Positions 1-9,225 of a stretch of 64,000 nucleotides of DNA are shown one piece after another. Every line of letters starts with the position of its first letter. Positions within the stretch are counted from its first letter, which is position 1. This DNA comes from Pedobacter cryoconitis (GTDB taxonomy: Bacteria > Bacteroidota > Bacteroidia > Sphingobacteriales > Sphingobacteriaceae). The notes under the pieces are model-generated. The model saw only the letters and a program-made list of their open reading frames with translations. It made no database searches and was not told the DNA's origin. Location of the stretch: contig NZ_JACHCE010000010.1 in assembly GCF_014200605.1 (NCBI RefSeq), positions 1 through 64,000 of the forward strand, given 5' to 3'. The position numbers and the translations under genes were made by a program.

Positions 1-168
1 CAGGAAGTAATTAGCTTATTAAAGAATCGTAACCATCTGCTTTGAACTCAAAAAATATCAAACCCAAAACTTGGAATTTAATCCCTAATCCACAAATTTA
101 TGACTTGATCCATTACAATTGGATTTAAAGAATAAAGCGAAAAGAATAAAGGGAATCCTTATAAATAA

Positions 169-196
169 CTAAAGGGGAATCGAGATTCCCCTTTAG
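169..196. terminator. Perfect 13-bp stem-loop, terminator-like
   Basis: Arm CTAAAGGGGAATC (169-181) is perfectly complementary to GATTCCCCTTTAG (184-196), leaving only two unpaired bases, so the real loop is probably the CGAG tetraloop. There is no long T run on either side. It could be a bidirectional terminator for a gene outside the window. Confidence 0.55.
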
Positions 197-452
197 TATA
201 TCAAACACACCAATTTGAGGGCTAAGCTTAATACAAATATGAATTATCAACTTGATTAAACCGAGCTTACCGATAAAGTTACGCAAGAGCATTTGATCTT
301 TAAATATTTTTACGCCAACAGCTTGTTTACTTACACCAACACTGACTTATGAGTAATTTTCATTTTGAATATTCAGCAAAAACAGCTTTTACACCATATT
401 TTCAATCTTTTCAGGAAAATAGACATAGGGTTTATCAATCCCCCTAAACTAA

Positions 453-482
453 GATACTCCAGGCCATCCAACCTGGAGTATC
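453..482. terminator. 11-bp stem-loop downstream of tRNA-Cys
   Basis: GATACTCCAGG (453-463) pairs perfectly with CCTGGAGTATC (472-482) around an 8-nt loop. It lies about 65 nt downstream of the minus-strand tRNA-Cys and may end that transcript. The lack of a T run makes the terminator assignment uncertain. Confidence 0.4.
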
Positions 483-546
483 AACAAAACAAAACTTAGA
501 TCTAACCAAAATCAAGTATCGGGTGTAATGATTCAACATTACTTTG

Positions 547-617
547 ACGTCATGGGCGGATTCGAACCGCCGTTAAAGGTTTTGCAGACCCACACCTAAC
601 CACTCGGCCACATGACT
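547..617 (-). tRNA. tRNA-Cys (GCA)
   Basis: Read on the minus strand, the cloverleaf is complete: a D arm GCCGAGTGGTTAGGT, an anticodon loop CTGCAAA giving anticodon GCA, and a T arm GGCGG-TTCGAAT-CCGCC. The acceptor stem pairs from position 2 to 7, and 1-72 is an A-G mismatch. The discriminator base is U73, the cysteine identity base. CCA is not encoded. The length of about 71 nt fits a tRNA without a long variable arm. Confidence 0.93.
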
Positions 618-778
618 ATTTTAGCGAAGAAAAACTAAGTAACCATTGTTTTTCTTCCTTGTATTTCCTTTTCTAACGTTGTTACTGAGAGCAAATATAA
701 TAATGTCTACTGAAATAGTAGAATTTATTTTAAATATTTTTATTCTTTTCTGTTCTTCAGGCATTCGGCTTAAAGAAC

Positions 779-786
779 TATCTTTG
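779..786 (+). promoter_or_regulatory. -7 box TATCTTTG of the SNF2 gene
   Basis: TATCTTTG matches the Bacteroidota sigma-A -7 consensus TAnnTTTG and lies 11 nt before the ATG at 798. Transcription would start only a few bases before the start codon. No clear TTTG -33 element is seen at the expected distance. Confidence 0.5.
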
Positions 787-797
787 CAATCAACACT

Positions 798-3700
798 ATG
801 GCCGACATCAAAAACCTATCTGAGACAGTCAGAAACAGCCCTGAGACCTATATAATCAGTGATTTCAAACCAGAACTTTTCAATACAGTTTTTATATTAA
901 AACATAGTTCTGGTCCGGCAGATATTACGGCACCGGGCTATTTTGATTTGTCGCCACAGCATATTTCCATAGGATATTCCTCTTTTGGGAACCAGGGTCT
1001 TCCTATAAAGTTCCCACAGGTAGATGTACGTCTTCATCAAAACGATCTCATTTTGTCCTGTCGCTGTCCTGTAATAAAGAACAGGTTATGTGAACATCAG
1101 ATGCAGGTCCTGTTTAATATCATAGAACGTCCAGAGCTCCGTATATTTTTTGACAGCAGGTTAAGACACGAAAAAATAAGACAATTCGCGGCAGCTTATG
1201 GTCTGGAAAATGAGAGTCCGGATGATTTGTTCACCATTGAATATGGAAAAAAGAATTTTGAGATCATTCCTGTCATCAAGGACCTCTTGCCCATTACAAA
1301 AGAGAAAAACGATATGCTAAAAGCACTTCTTTTACCTAAAGCTGACCTCAGTTTTTTAACGCGGCATGTAAAAGAAGAAGAAAAAAAAATACTCGTTTTA
1401 AAGCAGCACCGTTACTACTCACATTTTCAGGCCGACTTATTATTAGCCTGCACAACTACTGCTACCGGGAAGATCAGGAATCCATTAAAGCAATTAAATG
1501 CAATTGACTATATATGGGCCACCGAAAATCCAGAAGAGTTAAAATTCTATACAGCAATTTCTAAATTCCAGCAGAATTACGATACCAACCAGGCAGAGGC
1601 TGATATTAACGGGTTAAAGGCATTGGTCAAGAACCCAATGAATCTTGATGTATTTTATCATGATCCCGAAGTCTCTCCTAATCTGACTGTCAGTTCGATT
1701 GTTCCTGTTAAGATCAGTAATCTTCATATAGATATCCGTCTGGCGGTTAACCTGACCAATGGATTTTATACGGTTTCGGGTGAGCTTATTTTAGAGGGCA
1801 AGGCCTATGATTTAAAGGTTCTGAATATAAAATTCAGTTATTTCATTTTCTACAATGGAACCTTATATCTTATTGACAGCCCTGATTTCATCAAAATAGT
1901 TGATTTTTTCAGGCAGCATAACAATCATCTCGTAATTCATGAATCTAAATTTTCAGAATTTAAAGAAGACATCCTTTCCAAACTGGAGACTAAAATTCAT
2001 ATCAATTACTCTTACCTCAAACCAGCTACACCGGAACAATTAAAAGAAGCCCATTTTGATCAGTCGGGAGAGAAGATTATTTATCTATCAGACTCTGAAA
2101 ACTATGTATTAATCACGCCAGTGATGAAATATGGAAATGTGGAAGTCCCTGTATTGTCCAGAAAGCAAATACATGCTGCGGATCATGCAGGCAATATATT
2201 TACAGTAACCCGTGATGAGCACCAAGAGCTTCAGTTTATATCATCGGTGACGCGTCAGCATCCTCATTTTGAAGAGCAGCTTGACAAAGAATCCTTTTAC
2301 CTTCATAAAAAGCGTTTTCTGGATGAAGGCTGGTTTTTAGCTGCCTTTGAAGAATGGCAGCAGCAGGACATCACCATACTAGGTTTCAATCAATTAAAAG
2401 GCAATCCTATAAACCCTAATAAAGCAAAAATATCCATAGCTGTAAACAGTGGTCTTAACTGGTTTGACACTGCATTTGAAGTTACTTTTGGAAATCAAAA
2501 AGTACAACTCAAGCACCTTCACAGATCGATCAGAAACAAAAGTAAATTTGTTAAACTTGGTGATGGCACCATGGGTATTCTTCCGCAGGAGTGGATTGAG
2601 CGTCTGACAAAATTCTTCAATGCCGGAGAAGTCGTAGATGAATCCATTCGTACCCCGAAAGTAAACTTCACAGAGATCACAGAGCTGTATGAAGAAGAAA
2701 TTCTTTCGGCAGCCGTAAAAATGGAATTATCGGCTTATAAGGCCAAGATAGCAGACTTCAAAAACATTGAAAAAGTAGAAGTCCCGGAAGCCCTGAACGG
2801 AACCCTTAGAGATTACCAGAAGGAAGGCCTGAACTGGTTAAATTTCCTTGATGAATTTAACTTCGGAGGCTGTCTTGCTGACGATATGGGTCTTGGAAAA
2901 ACCATACAAATTATTGCCTTCATTCTTTCCCAGCGGGAGAAGGGGCATCAAAACACCAATCTGATTGTCGTTCCTACTACCCTGATCTTTAACTGGCAGG
3001 CAGAAATAGCCAAATTCGCGCCCGACCTGAATATCCATACCATATATGGCGCAGACCGGATCAAGGATCATGAAGATTTCAGCAATTACGAAATCATTCT
3101 AACTTCATACGGCACATTGCTCTACGATATCAGCTGGCTAAAGAAATACCACTTTAATTATATTTTCCTGGATGAGTCACAAACTATAAAAAACCCAGAC
3201 TCTCTACGCTATAGTGCGGTTCGTCTTTTACAGTCCCGGAATAAAATCGTCCTGACAGGAACCCCAATTGAGAACAACACCTTTGATTTGTACGGGCAAC
3301 TCTCTTTTGCCTGCCCTGGACTGCTTGGCAGCAAGCAATATTTCAGAGACCACTACTCTTCCCCTATAGATAAATTCAAGGATTCAAGAGCTGCCCTTGC
3401 CCTTAAAAAGAAGGTAAGTCCATTCATCCTGCGCAGAACAAAAAAAGAAGTAGCAGCGGAGCTTCCGGACAAAACCGAGATGGTCATTTATTGCGAGATG
3501 GGTACAGCTCAAAAAACTGCTTACGATGCCTGCAAAAACGAATACAAGAAATTTCTGCTATCTGGAAAAGAAGACCTCGAAGAAAAACGCATCTTACACA
3601 TCCTGAAGGGCCTTACCCAACTCAGACAGATCTGTAATTCGCCTGCCCTGCTCAAAGACAACCTGCTCCACGGAGCCACTTCTTCTAAGATCACGACCCT

Positions 3701-4184
3701 GATGGAAGAAATAGACAGTCATTCGCCCCAGCACAAAATCCTGGTATTCTCACAGTTCGTCTCTATGCTCGACCTCATCAAAAAGGAGCTTGAACAAAAA
3801 GCTATCCCCTTCGAGTACCTTAGTGGTAAAACAACCAACCGGGAAAAGCGTGTGGAAAGCTTCCGCCAAAACGAGAACATCCGTGTTTTCCTCATCAGTC
3901 TGAAAGCGGGCGGAACCGGCCTGAACCTCACCGAGGCCGATTACGTATATCTCGTAGATCCCTGGTGGAACCCGGCTGTTGAAAACCAGGCCATCGACCG
4001 TTGTTACCGTATCGGCCAGAAAAAAAACGTGGTAGCTATCCGTTTAATCTGTCCGGACACTATCGAAGAAAAAATCATGAAACTTCAGGAAACAAAGAAG
4101 GAGCTTGTAAACGATATCATAAAAACCGATACTTCCCTGCTCAAGTCGCTTTCAAAAAGCGATCTGATTGAACTATTCAGTTAA
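798..4184 (+). CDS. SWIM zinc-finger SNF2-family helicase
   Basis: A 1128-aa double-stranded-DNA translocase of the bacterial SWI2/SNF2 family. The N-terminus has a SWIM-type zinc motif C88-x-C90-x7-C98-x-H100. A long middle region (about 150-640), without a motif I can name, leads to the ATPase core: Walker A DDMGLGKT near 695-702, motif II DESQ (usual DEAH/DEAQ), motif III LTGTPIENN. The C-terminal helicase lobe ends in the SNF2 hallmark LKAGGTGLNL, DPWWNPAVENQAIDR and YRIGQ. Bacterial proteins of this type are thought to remodel protein-DNA or RNA polymerase complexes; the target here is unknown. It is monocistronic. The ATG at 798 is supported by a -7 box just upstream. Confidence 0.93.
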   Translation: MADIKNLSETVRNSPETYIISDFKPELFNTVFILKHSSGPADITAPGYFDLSPQHISIGYSSFGNQGLPIKFPQVDVRLHQNDLILSCRCPVIKNRLCEHQMQVLFNIIERPELRIFFDSRLRHEKIRQFAAAYGLENESPDDLFTIEYGKKNFEIIPVIKDLLPITKEKNDMLKALLLPKADLSFLTRHVKEEEKKILVLKQHRYYSHFQADLLLACTTTATGKIRNPLKQLNAIDYIWATENPEELKFYTAISKFQQNYDTNQAEADINGLKALVKNPMNLDVFYHDPEVSPNLTVSSIVPVKISNLHIDIRLAVNLTNGFYTVSGELILEGKAYDLKVLNIKFSYFIFYNGTLYLIDSPDFIKIVDFFRQHNNHLVIHESKFSEFKEDILSKLETKIHINYSYLKPATPEQLKEAHFDQSGEKIIYLSDSENYVLITPVMKYGNVEVPVLSRKQIHAADHAGNIFTVTRDEHQELQFISSVTRQHPHFEEQLDKESFYLHKKRFLDEGWFLAAFEEWQQQDITILGFNQLKGNPINPNKAKISIAVNSGLNWFDTAFEVTFGNQKVQLKHLHRSIRNKSKFVKLGDGTMGILPQEWIERLTKFFNAGEVVDESIRTPKVNFTEITELYEEEILSAAVKMELSAYKAKIADFKNIEKVEVPEALNGTLRDYQKEGLNWLNFLDEFNFGGCLADDMGLGKTIQIIAFILSQREKGHQNTNLIVVPTTLIFNWQAEIAKFAPDLNIHTIYGADRIKDHEDFSNYEIILTSYGTLLYDISWLKKYHFNYIFLDESQTIKNPDSLRYSAVRLLQSRNKIVLTGTPIENNTFDLYGQLSFACPGLLGSKQYFRDHYSSPIDKFKDSRAALALKKKVSPFILRRTKKEVAAELPDKTEMVIYCEMGTAQKTAYDACKNEYKKFLLSGKEDLEEKRILHILKGLTQLRQICNSPALLKDNLLHGATSSKITTLMEEIDSHSPQHKILVFSQFVSMLDLIKKELEQKAIPFEYLSGKTTNREKRVESFRQNENIRVFLISLKAGGTGLNLTEADYVYLVDPWWNPAVENQAIDRCYRIGQKKNVVAIRLICPDTIEEKIMKLQETKKELVNDIIKTDTSLLKSLSKSDLIELFS

Positions 4185-4331
4185 ACCACTGAAAATCCAA
4201 AGGGCAACTCAAAGTGTGACCAACAAACCAGCAATCCTGGGGCAACTAACAAATTAGCAATCCAACAAGCAACTAACAAGTAAACAATCCTAAGGCAATC
4301 CAGCAATCTCCACCATTTCGCCAGTTTAGAG
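4185..4331. other. G-poor intergenic linker with short CAATCC-type repeats
   Basis: After the helicase stop comes a stretch strongly biased to A and C on the plus strand, with repeated words such as CAATCC, AGCAAT and CAACTAACAA. I see no coding frame. It runs into the long hairpin at 4332-4416. The same style of sequence precedes the hairpin near 37.9 kb. Confidence 0.45.
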
Positions 4332-4416
4332 AAATAAAAAAACCGCCACTACATTTCGGACATTGTTCATTCCTTCAAATGAACGTCGGCCGAAATGTAG
4401 TGGCGGTTTTTTATTT
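4332..4416. terminator. Long nested hairpin, bidirectional terminator
   Basis: Arm 4332-4359 pairs with 4390-4416 over about 27 bp, with A7 facing T6 and a GC-rich core ACCGCCACTACATTTCGG. The apical part contains a second stem, GTTCATT (4365-4371) with AATGAAC (4378-4384). T runs are present on both strands. It sits between convergent genes and would terminate both. It is much longer than a usual intrinsic terminator. Confidence 0.8.
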
Positions 4417-4425
4417 CCCTTTACA

Positions 4426-5130
4426 CTAAGAAGCAGTGAACTTGTAGGTGATTGACTTTTCGTCGCCCGAAAACTCCAATTCATGCCCTGCACCTTCTTC
4501 ATTCAAATAAACCTTTCCCTTCGCAAAGCCTGCCAAATCCTTCTTACTTACCTGTTCAAAATAACTTTGAAAATCCTGTTTCAGTGCTTCATCAGTTTTC
4601 GGAGCTGTAGCCAGCGTCTGTTCAGGCAATGAAGTTGACCTCATTTTCTCCAGCCCGATCATCATAATATCAAAATACCATGAATCCGTCAATTTCATTG
4701 CTTCAATAGCCAGACCATCGACAAAACCCAGCAAATTATGTCTGAAACTAGTGCCTTCATCCATAAAAAACCTTAATCCTGTAGACTTCGTCCATTCCGC
4801 TCTTTCGCCCTGATCACCATTGCTGCTTACCCCATAAAAAGCTACCAGATATTCCAGAGAACCCGTAATAATCTTCTCCTCATGGTTAATATTTTCATCC
4901 AGTACCTGCTGAGATACACTATTCATCAGCTTATCAAAATACGTAGAATCCCCGGTAAAGCTCATTCCAGAAATCTTTACTCCTGGTAAACCACCACAAC
5001 CTCTGCGGGCAAGGATTCCATTCTTATAAATTTTTATATTCAGTGCTTCTTCCGTTCCCGACTTCACTGTGATTAATACCTGTTCAACTTCAGACTTATC
5101 CATTTTTTTACGCTTTAATAAAGCAGACAT
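4426..5130 (-). CDS. Conserved-type hypothetical protein, soluble
   Basis: A 234-aa protein I do not recognise. There is no signal peptide or membrane segment. The sequence looks like a compact alpha/beta protein: a basic N-terminus, a strand-rich part to about residue 80, then helices, and a C-terminal strand-rich tail. The start at 5130 fits a -7 box 15 nt upstream; an alternative ATG at residue 10 exists. Its 3' end abuts the long hairpin. Nothing in the context suggests a function. Confidence 0.75.
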   Translation of the reverse strand: MSALLKRKKMDKSEVEQVLITVKSGTEEALNIKIYKNGILARRGCGGLPGVKISGMSFTGDSTYFDKLMNSVSQQVLDENINHEEKIITGSLEYLVAFYGVSSNGDQGERAEWTKSTGLRFFMDEGTSFRHNLLGFVDGLAIEAMKLTDSWYFDIMMIGLEKMRSTSLPEQTLATAPKTDEALKQDFQSYFEQVSKKDLAGFAKGKVYLNEEGAGHELEFSGDEKSITYKFTAS

Positions 5131-5144
5131 TGCTATCTGCGCCG

Positions 5145-5152
5145 CAAAATTA
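5145..5152 (-). promoter_or_regulatory. -7 box TAATTTTG of the 4426-5130 gene
   Basis: On the minus strand TAATTTTG followed by CGGCG lies 14 nt before the ATG at 5130, right after the stop of the neighbouring DUF4249 gene. It matches TAnnTTTG and implies a leader of under 10 nt. It suggests the gene is transcribed separately from the upstream receptor operon. Confidence 0.55.
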
Positions 5153-5155
5153 CAA

Positions 5156-5968
5156 TTAAAATTTAGCTATAGCCGTTATATTAGTCGACTGACAAGCATT
5201 AAAAACCCCTAAAGCACCACCAGAAATATTGCTCAGCGGGTTTGAAGGCGTATCCGTATTCTGATCAATTGTTGCATTTAAAGTTCTGAAATAATCATAA
5301 GTGCCCTTATCGATACACTGCAATTCGACCGTCATCAGATCACCATTGTTGATTCTTGGATTCCCAACTTTAGCATCAGTATCATAATAAAGCTGATTAT
5401 CATAAGTTCTGCCATCAGTTGCATCATCATTACGTACAAAAGAACCCTTTATCTGGACATTATTTACCCACTGCCTTAACCTGTAATAATTCCCTTTCCC
5501 TACCGGGTCAGTATATACAGGAACCATATATATCTTGTCTGCGTCCAGCTCAAAGCGTTTCGCATAAAGCTTATCCACCTTAATCGCTTCCAAAGGAATA
5601 GTTGAAGTTGCGATATAAGTTTTACCACTCAGTTTAACAGTCATCTGATAAGTATGCCCACTCATCCCGCGCATTGCACCCGTTTCATAAACACCACCAT
5701 TCTTACTCGTCAACGTTTCGGCAACACCCGAAGTCAGGTCTTTAATTTCGACTACCCCATCATTACGCCCCACAAAATTATTATCCCCCTCAAAATCCTT
5801 CGTTTCAGAAATACGGACCTGATAAGGTCCTGCATTGGCAGTAATCTGCCCTTCGATAACAATTTGTATAGCCGATCCATCCAGCTTCACATCAATCACC
5901 TTTTCGCAGGCACTGAACATTGCAGCGAATATCACCAAGTAAAAAACACCTATAATGCGCTTCATCAT
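5156..5968 (-). CDS. DUF4249 outer-membrane lipoprotein
   Basis: A 270-aa lipoprotein: an MMKR start, a hydrophobic stretch and lipobox MFSAC with Cys21. The rest is strand-rich and matches the DUF4249 family as I know it (opening CEKVIDVKL, then IVIEGQIT). DUF4249 proteins are typically encoded directly after a TonB-dependent receptor and are assumed to be its surface partner; the substrate is unknown. I chose the ATG at 5968, one base after the receptor stop, because the longer frame from 6061 would overlap the receptor and place 31 extra residues before the signal peptide. Confidence 0.85.
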   Translation of the reverse strand: MMKRIIGVFYLVIFAAMFSACEKVIDVKLDGSAIQIVIEGQITANAGPYQVRISETKDFEGDNNFVGRNDGVVEIKDLTSGVAETLTSKNGGVYETGAMRGMSGHTYQMTVKLSGKTYIATSTIPLEAIKVDKLYAKRFELDADKIYMVPVYTDPVGKGNYYRLRQWVNNVQIKGSFVRNDDATDGRTYDNQLYYDTDAKVGNPRINNGDLMTVELQCIDKGTYDYFRTLNATIDQNTDTPSNPLSNISGGALGVFNACQSTNITAIAKF

Positions 5969-5969
5969 T

Positions 5970-8294
5970 TTAAAATTTAAAGTTGTAAGAAATTGAAGGA
6001 ACAAATCTGAACAAAGAAGTTTGTACAGCCTGCGTACGGGAGCGGTCATCAGGATTATCACGGAAAGTTATCGCATAGGCATTCTCACGTCCATAAGCAT
6101 TATAAAGGCCAAATGCCAGTTCAGAAGAGAAGTTTTTACGCTCTTTCAGCTTACATGTAGCACTCAGGTCCAGCCTGTGATAAGCCGGCATTCTATAAGC
6201 ATTACGCTTCGTATATAAAAACACCACCTGGTTATCCGTATAATACTTTCCACTTGGGAAAGACACTGCATTACCCGTATAATAAACAAAGGTTGCAGAC
6301 AGTGACCATTTTTTATTGACTTCATACATCCCCACAATAGAAACATCATGCGTGCGGTCCTGTCTTGCGGCATACCAGTCCCCATCATTAATCCCGTCAA
6401 TCATTTTTTCTGAACGGGACAAAGTATAACCAATCCATCCGGTCAGACGACCTGTTTTTTTGCGTAACAACAATTCAAGTCCATAAGCTCTCCCTTTACC
6501 AAATAAAAGCTGCGGTTCAATAGGATCATTACTCCTGATATTAGCTCCATCCCTATAATCTACCTGGTTGTTCATCACTTTATAATACGTTTCCGCACTA
6601 AACTCATAAGCATTATCCTTCAGATTACGGAAATAACCAAAAGAAACCTGATCTGCAGTTTCCGGTTTAATAATATTATTTGTTGCTACCCATTTATCCG
6701 TTGGGCTGCTCGTTGCAGAATTAGACAGCTGATGCAGCGGTTGCGTATTTCTTGAATAAGCAGCCTTCAAAGAAGAAACCTCATTCAGCTGATAAGCTGC
6801 AGAAAATCTCGGTTCCACATTAAAATAAGTCTTTACAATTTTCCCCTTTGCATAATGAAGTGTATCTACAATTGCTCCGGCTGCATTCAGGTTATAAAAA
6901 TTATTATCCCCGCCTAACACAGAAAAAGCACTCAGGCGTACTCCGTACTCCACTTTCAAACGGTCAGAAGCCTTCCACTCATTACTTACATACGCTGCAT
7001 TTTCCCAGCTATGCGTAAAAGGCTGGCTGTTCAGTGTAAAATCACCACTATACTGACCCGGTTTTATCGTATGGTAAACAGAATTCAAACCAAATTTCCA
7101 GGTGTTTTTTGTATTCGGATAAAAACTGAATTCCTCTTTCAGGTTCCAGTCCTTGATCTGAGAAGTTATTTTACCATTAAAAGTACTGGAATTAGTCAGA
7201 TCAATATTATAGCGGTAATCACTATAGATTAACGAAGTATTAGAAAATAATTTAGGGCTGAACTGGTGGTTCCATCTTAGCGTACCAGTTTTATTTCCCC
7301 AGTCCAGACCAAATAAGCCACCCAGACCAAGTTTATCCTGTCCAAGATAACCCGACAGATATACCTTATCATTTTCTCCAAACTGATAATTAGCTTTCAG
7401 GTTTAAATCATAAAAGTACAGCGCACTTTTTTTAATAACCGTATCACTGCTTGCTTTAAGGAAAGCATCTACATAAGTTCTTCTTGCGCTGATTAAAAAC
7501 GAACCCTTGTTTTTAACGATAGGCCCTTCAATAGTTAGTCTTGAAGCAATAATTCCGATTCCGCCATTGACGCTGAATTTCTGATTATTTCCATCATTCA
7601 TTTTCACATCCATTACAGAAGACAATCTGCCGCCATAATTTGCAGGCGTATTCCCTTTATACAGGGTAACATCCTTAATCGCATCAGAATTAAATGTAGA
7701 AAAGAAACCCAGCAAGTGGGAAGGATTATAAACAATAGCCTCATCCAGCAGAATCAGGTTCTGATCGGCTGCGCCACCTCTTACAAAGAAGCCGCTATTT
7801 CCTTCACCTGCAGATTTTACACCCGGTAAAAGCTGTACCACCTTAATCAGATCTCTTTCTCCAAAAAGAACAGGAACCCTGTCAATCTCTTTCATACTGA
7901 GCTTTTCGACCCCCATTTTTGCAGAACTCACATGTTCATCTTTAGCTGCGCCAGAAATGACAACCTCCGAAAGGTTATTATCCTGTGAAACCAAAGCAAT
8001 TTTTAGGTGGATATTTTTGTTCAGGTCTATTGTTCTGGTATCAATAATATAACCAACTGAACCAATCAACAGCTTATAACTGCCGTCTTGTGTAGTCAGA
8101 GAGAAAAAGCCATACTCATTAGAAGTTGCAGATACATTTGCAGGCCCCTCCACCCTGATTGTCGTTCCAATTAACTGTTCCCCTGTCTGGGCGTCTTTGA
8201 CATATCCGCTGATCGTATGTTTCGTTTGTGCATTTATCTTACAAATATTCAGTAAAATCAATAAGGGTATCAGGTAAAGTACTTTTATCTTCAT
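5970..8294 (-). CDS. TonB-dependent outer-membrane receptor (DUF4249-partnered type)
   Basis: A 774-aa receptor with a signal peptide (about 1-22, ending INAQ), a carboxypeptidase-regulatory-like beta domain (about 24-105, TISGYVKDAQTGE), a TonB plug (about 120-225, with GFFVRGG and DEAIVYNPSHLLG) and a C-terminal beta-barrel ending in FKF. It would import an unknown ligand, powered by TonB/ExbBD. At 774 aa it is shorter than SusC proteins (about 1000 aa) and has no SusD neighbour; its partner is the DUF4249 lipoprotein one base downstream. The leader between 8295 and 8429 contains no clear TAnnTTTG box. Confidence 0.9.
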   Translation of the reverse strand: MKIKVLYLIPLLILLNICKINAQTKHTISGYVKDAQTGEQLIGTTIRVEGPANVSATSNEYGFFSLTTQDGSYKLLIGSVGYIIDTRTIDLNKNIHLKIALVSQDNNLSEVVISGAAKDEHVSSAKMGVEKLSMKEIDRVPVLFGERDLIKVVQLLPGVKSAGEGNSGFFVRGGAADQNLILLDEAIVYNPSHLLGFFSTFNSDAIKDVTLYKGNTPANYGGRLSSVMDVKMNDGNNQKFSVNGGIGIIASRLTIEGPIVKNKGSFLISARRTYVDAFLKASSDTVIKKSALYFYDLNLKANYQFGENDKVYLSGYLGQDKLGLGGLFGLDWGNKTGTLRWNHQFSPKLFSNTSLIYSDYRYNIDLTNSSTFNGKITSQIKDWNLKEEFSFYPNTKNTWKFGLNSVYHTIKPGQYSGDFTLNSQPFTHSWENAAYVSNEWKASDRLKVEYGVRLSAFSVLGGDNNFYNLNAAGAIVDTLHYAKGKIVKTYFNVEPRFSAAYQLNEVSSLKAAYSRNTQPLHQLSNSATSSPTDKWVATNNIIKPETADQVSFGYFRNLKDNAYEFSAETYYKVMNNQVDYRDGANIRSNDPIEPQLLFGKGRAYGLELLLRKKTGRLTGWIGYTLSRSEKMIDGINDGDWYAARQDRTHDVSIVGMYEVNKKWSLSATFVYYTGNAVSFPSGKYYTDNQVVFLYTKRNAYRMPAYHRLDLSATCKLKERKNFSSELAFGLYNAYGRENAYAITFRDNPDDRSRTQAVQTSLFRFVPSISYNFKF

Positions 8295-8429
8295 TTAATT
8301 TTAACGGTTTTTGGATATATTCGCTAAACTAAATAAAAAATGTATGCAGGATATGTTAAATCTGCAATTTTCTGTCGATAATGTCTTAAAAAAACTTTAA
8401 CAGATTCATCAAAAGCTTAAGCAAGCCTG

Positions 8430-9215
8430 CTATCCATCAATCGTAAATTCAAGCACAGCAACATCTGCCAGAATAATCTGATCGCCTGCTCTCAAAGTAT
8501 AACCTATTTGTGTCGAATTCAATTTGTGCGTACTTTCATCCTGTGCGACCTTAACTTTAGTTTTATTTCCCGGAGGCACGCCACCTTCATCAGCATATAA
8601 CTTAAAACAAAGCTGTTCTTTGTCCCATTCCAGATGTGCATGCTGTCTGCTGATATATTTATTACTTTCCTGTGCGTCCCCTAAAAATGCAATCGTATTG
8701 ACACGGTAACTCCCATCTTTTCCCTGCACACTGCTATCCCTGCCTATATTTACACGGCCAGTACCCGGTTTAATGATATATTGTTCCTGTTCCGCATGAC
8801 CAGCAATCACTTTTAAACAAACCCTTGATGATCCCGTTTGGGCACCACTTTTTACATCAGAATTTTTTAAAATCAATCCTAGTTTAACTTCGTTATTCCG
8901 GATAGCCCCGGCAGGCAATTCACTTACATATTGCACTTCCAGTTTCCAGTCGGCAGGTAGATCCAGGGCAAAATTATCAGCAATGCGTTGTACTTCATCC
9001 TTAAACTGTTCTGGTTCGGCACTATACAAAGCTGTTTCGTACATAAACAATTCTTCTGCACCAGCATTCACATAAAGCTGTAAAGCTTTTAAATGTGATC
9101 CTTCCCCACCATCTAATTTCTGCAGCTCCTCTTTAATCAGCTGCAAAATCAAATCTCTTAAACTTTTAGCATCTAACGGATTATCCGTTTTATTCTTTTT
9201 AAAAAAATCAAACAT
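8430..9215 (-). CDS. FHA-domain phosphothreonine-binding protein
   Basis: A 261-aa cytoplasmic protein. Residues about 135-258 form an FHA domain with the phosphothreonine-binding residues visible: GR at 158-159, SRQH at 189-192 and the GNKTKV strand near 216-221. The N-terminal 100 residues form an alpha/beta domain resembling in layout the N-terminal domain of mycobacterial FhaA (inference). It is the last gene of the kinase-phosphatase-SEDS/PBP operon, 10 nt after the fused gene, and is the obvious reader of phosphothreonines made by the operon's kinase. Confidence 0.9.
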   Translation of the reverse strand: MFDFFKKNKTDNPLDAKSLRDLILQLIKEELQKLDGGEGSHLKALQLYVNAGAEELFMYETALYSAEPEQFKDEVQRIADNFALDLPADWKLEVQYVSELPAGAIRNNEVKLGLILKNSDVKSGAQTGSSRVCLKVIAGHAEQEQYIIKPGTGRVNIGRDSSVQGKDGSYRVNTIAFLGDAQESNKYISRQHAHLEWDKEQLCFKLYADEGGVPPGNKTKVKVAQDESTHKLNSTQIGYTLRAGDQIILADVAVLEFTIDG

Positions 9216-9225
9216 CCTTCTATTT

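Larger units (their letters stand above)
1..546. other. Intergenic stretch without a recognised gene
   Basis: I find no convincing coding frame here. The stretch holds two perfect stem-loops, listed separately at 169-196 and 453-482, and ends at the tRNA-Cys gene. Base composition is AT-rich. The first stem-loop probably ends a gene lying left of the window. Confidence 0.6.

Noticed and set aside
646..855. Possible 69-aa gene before the SNF2 gene
   Set aside because: It overlaps the promoter box and the start of the SNF2 gene in another frame, is hydrophobic by chance of AT-rich sequence, and resembles no family.
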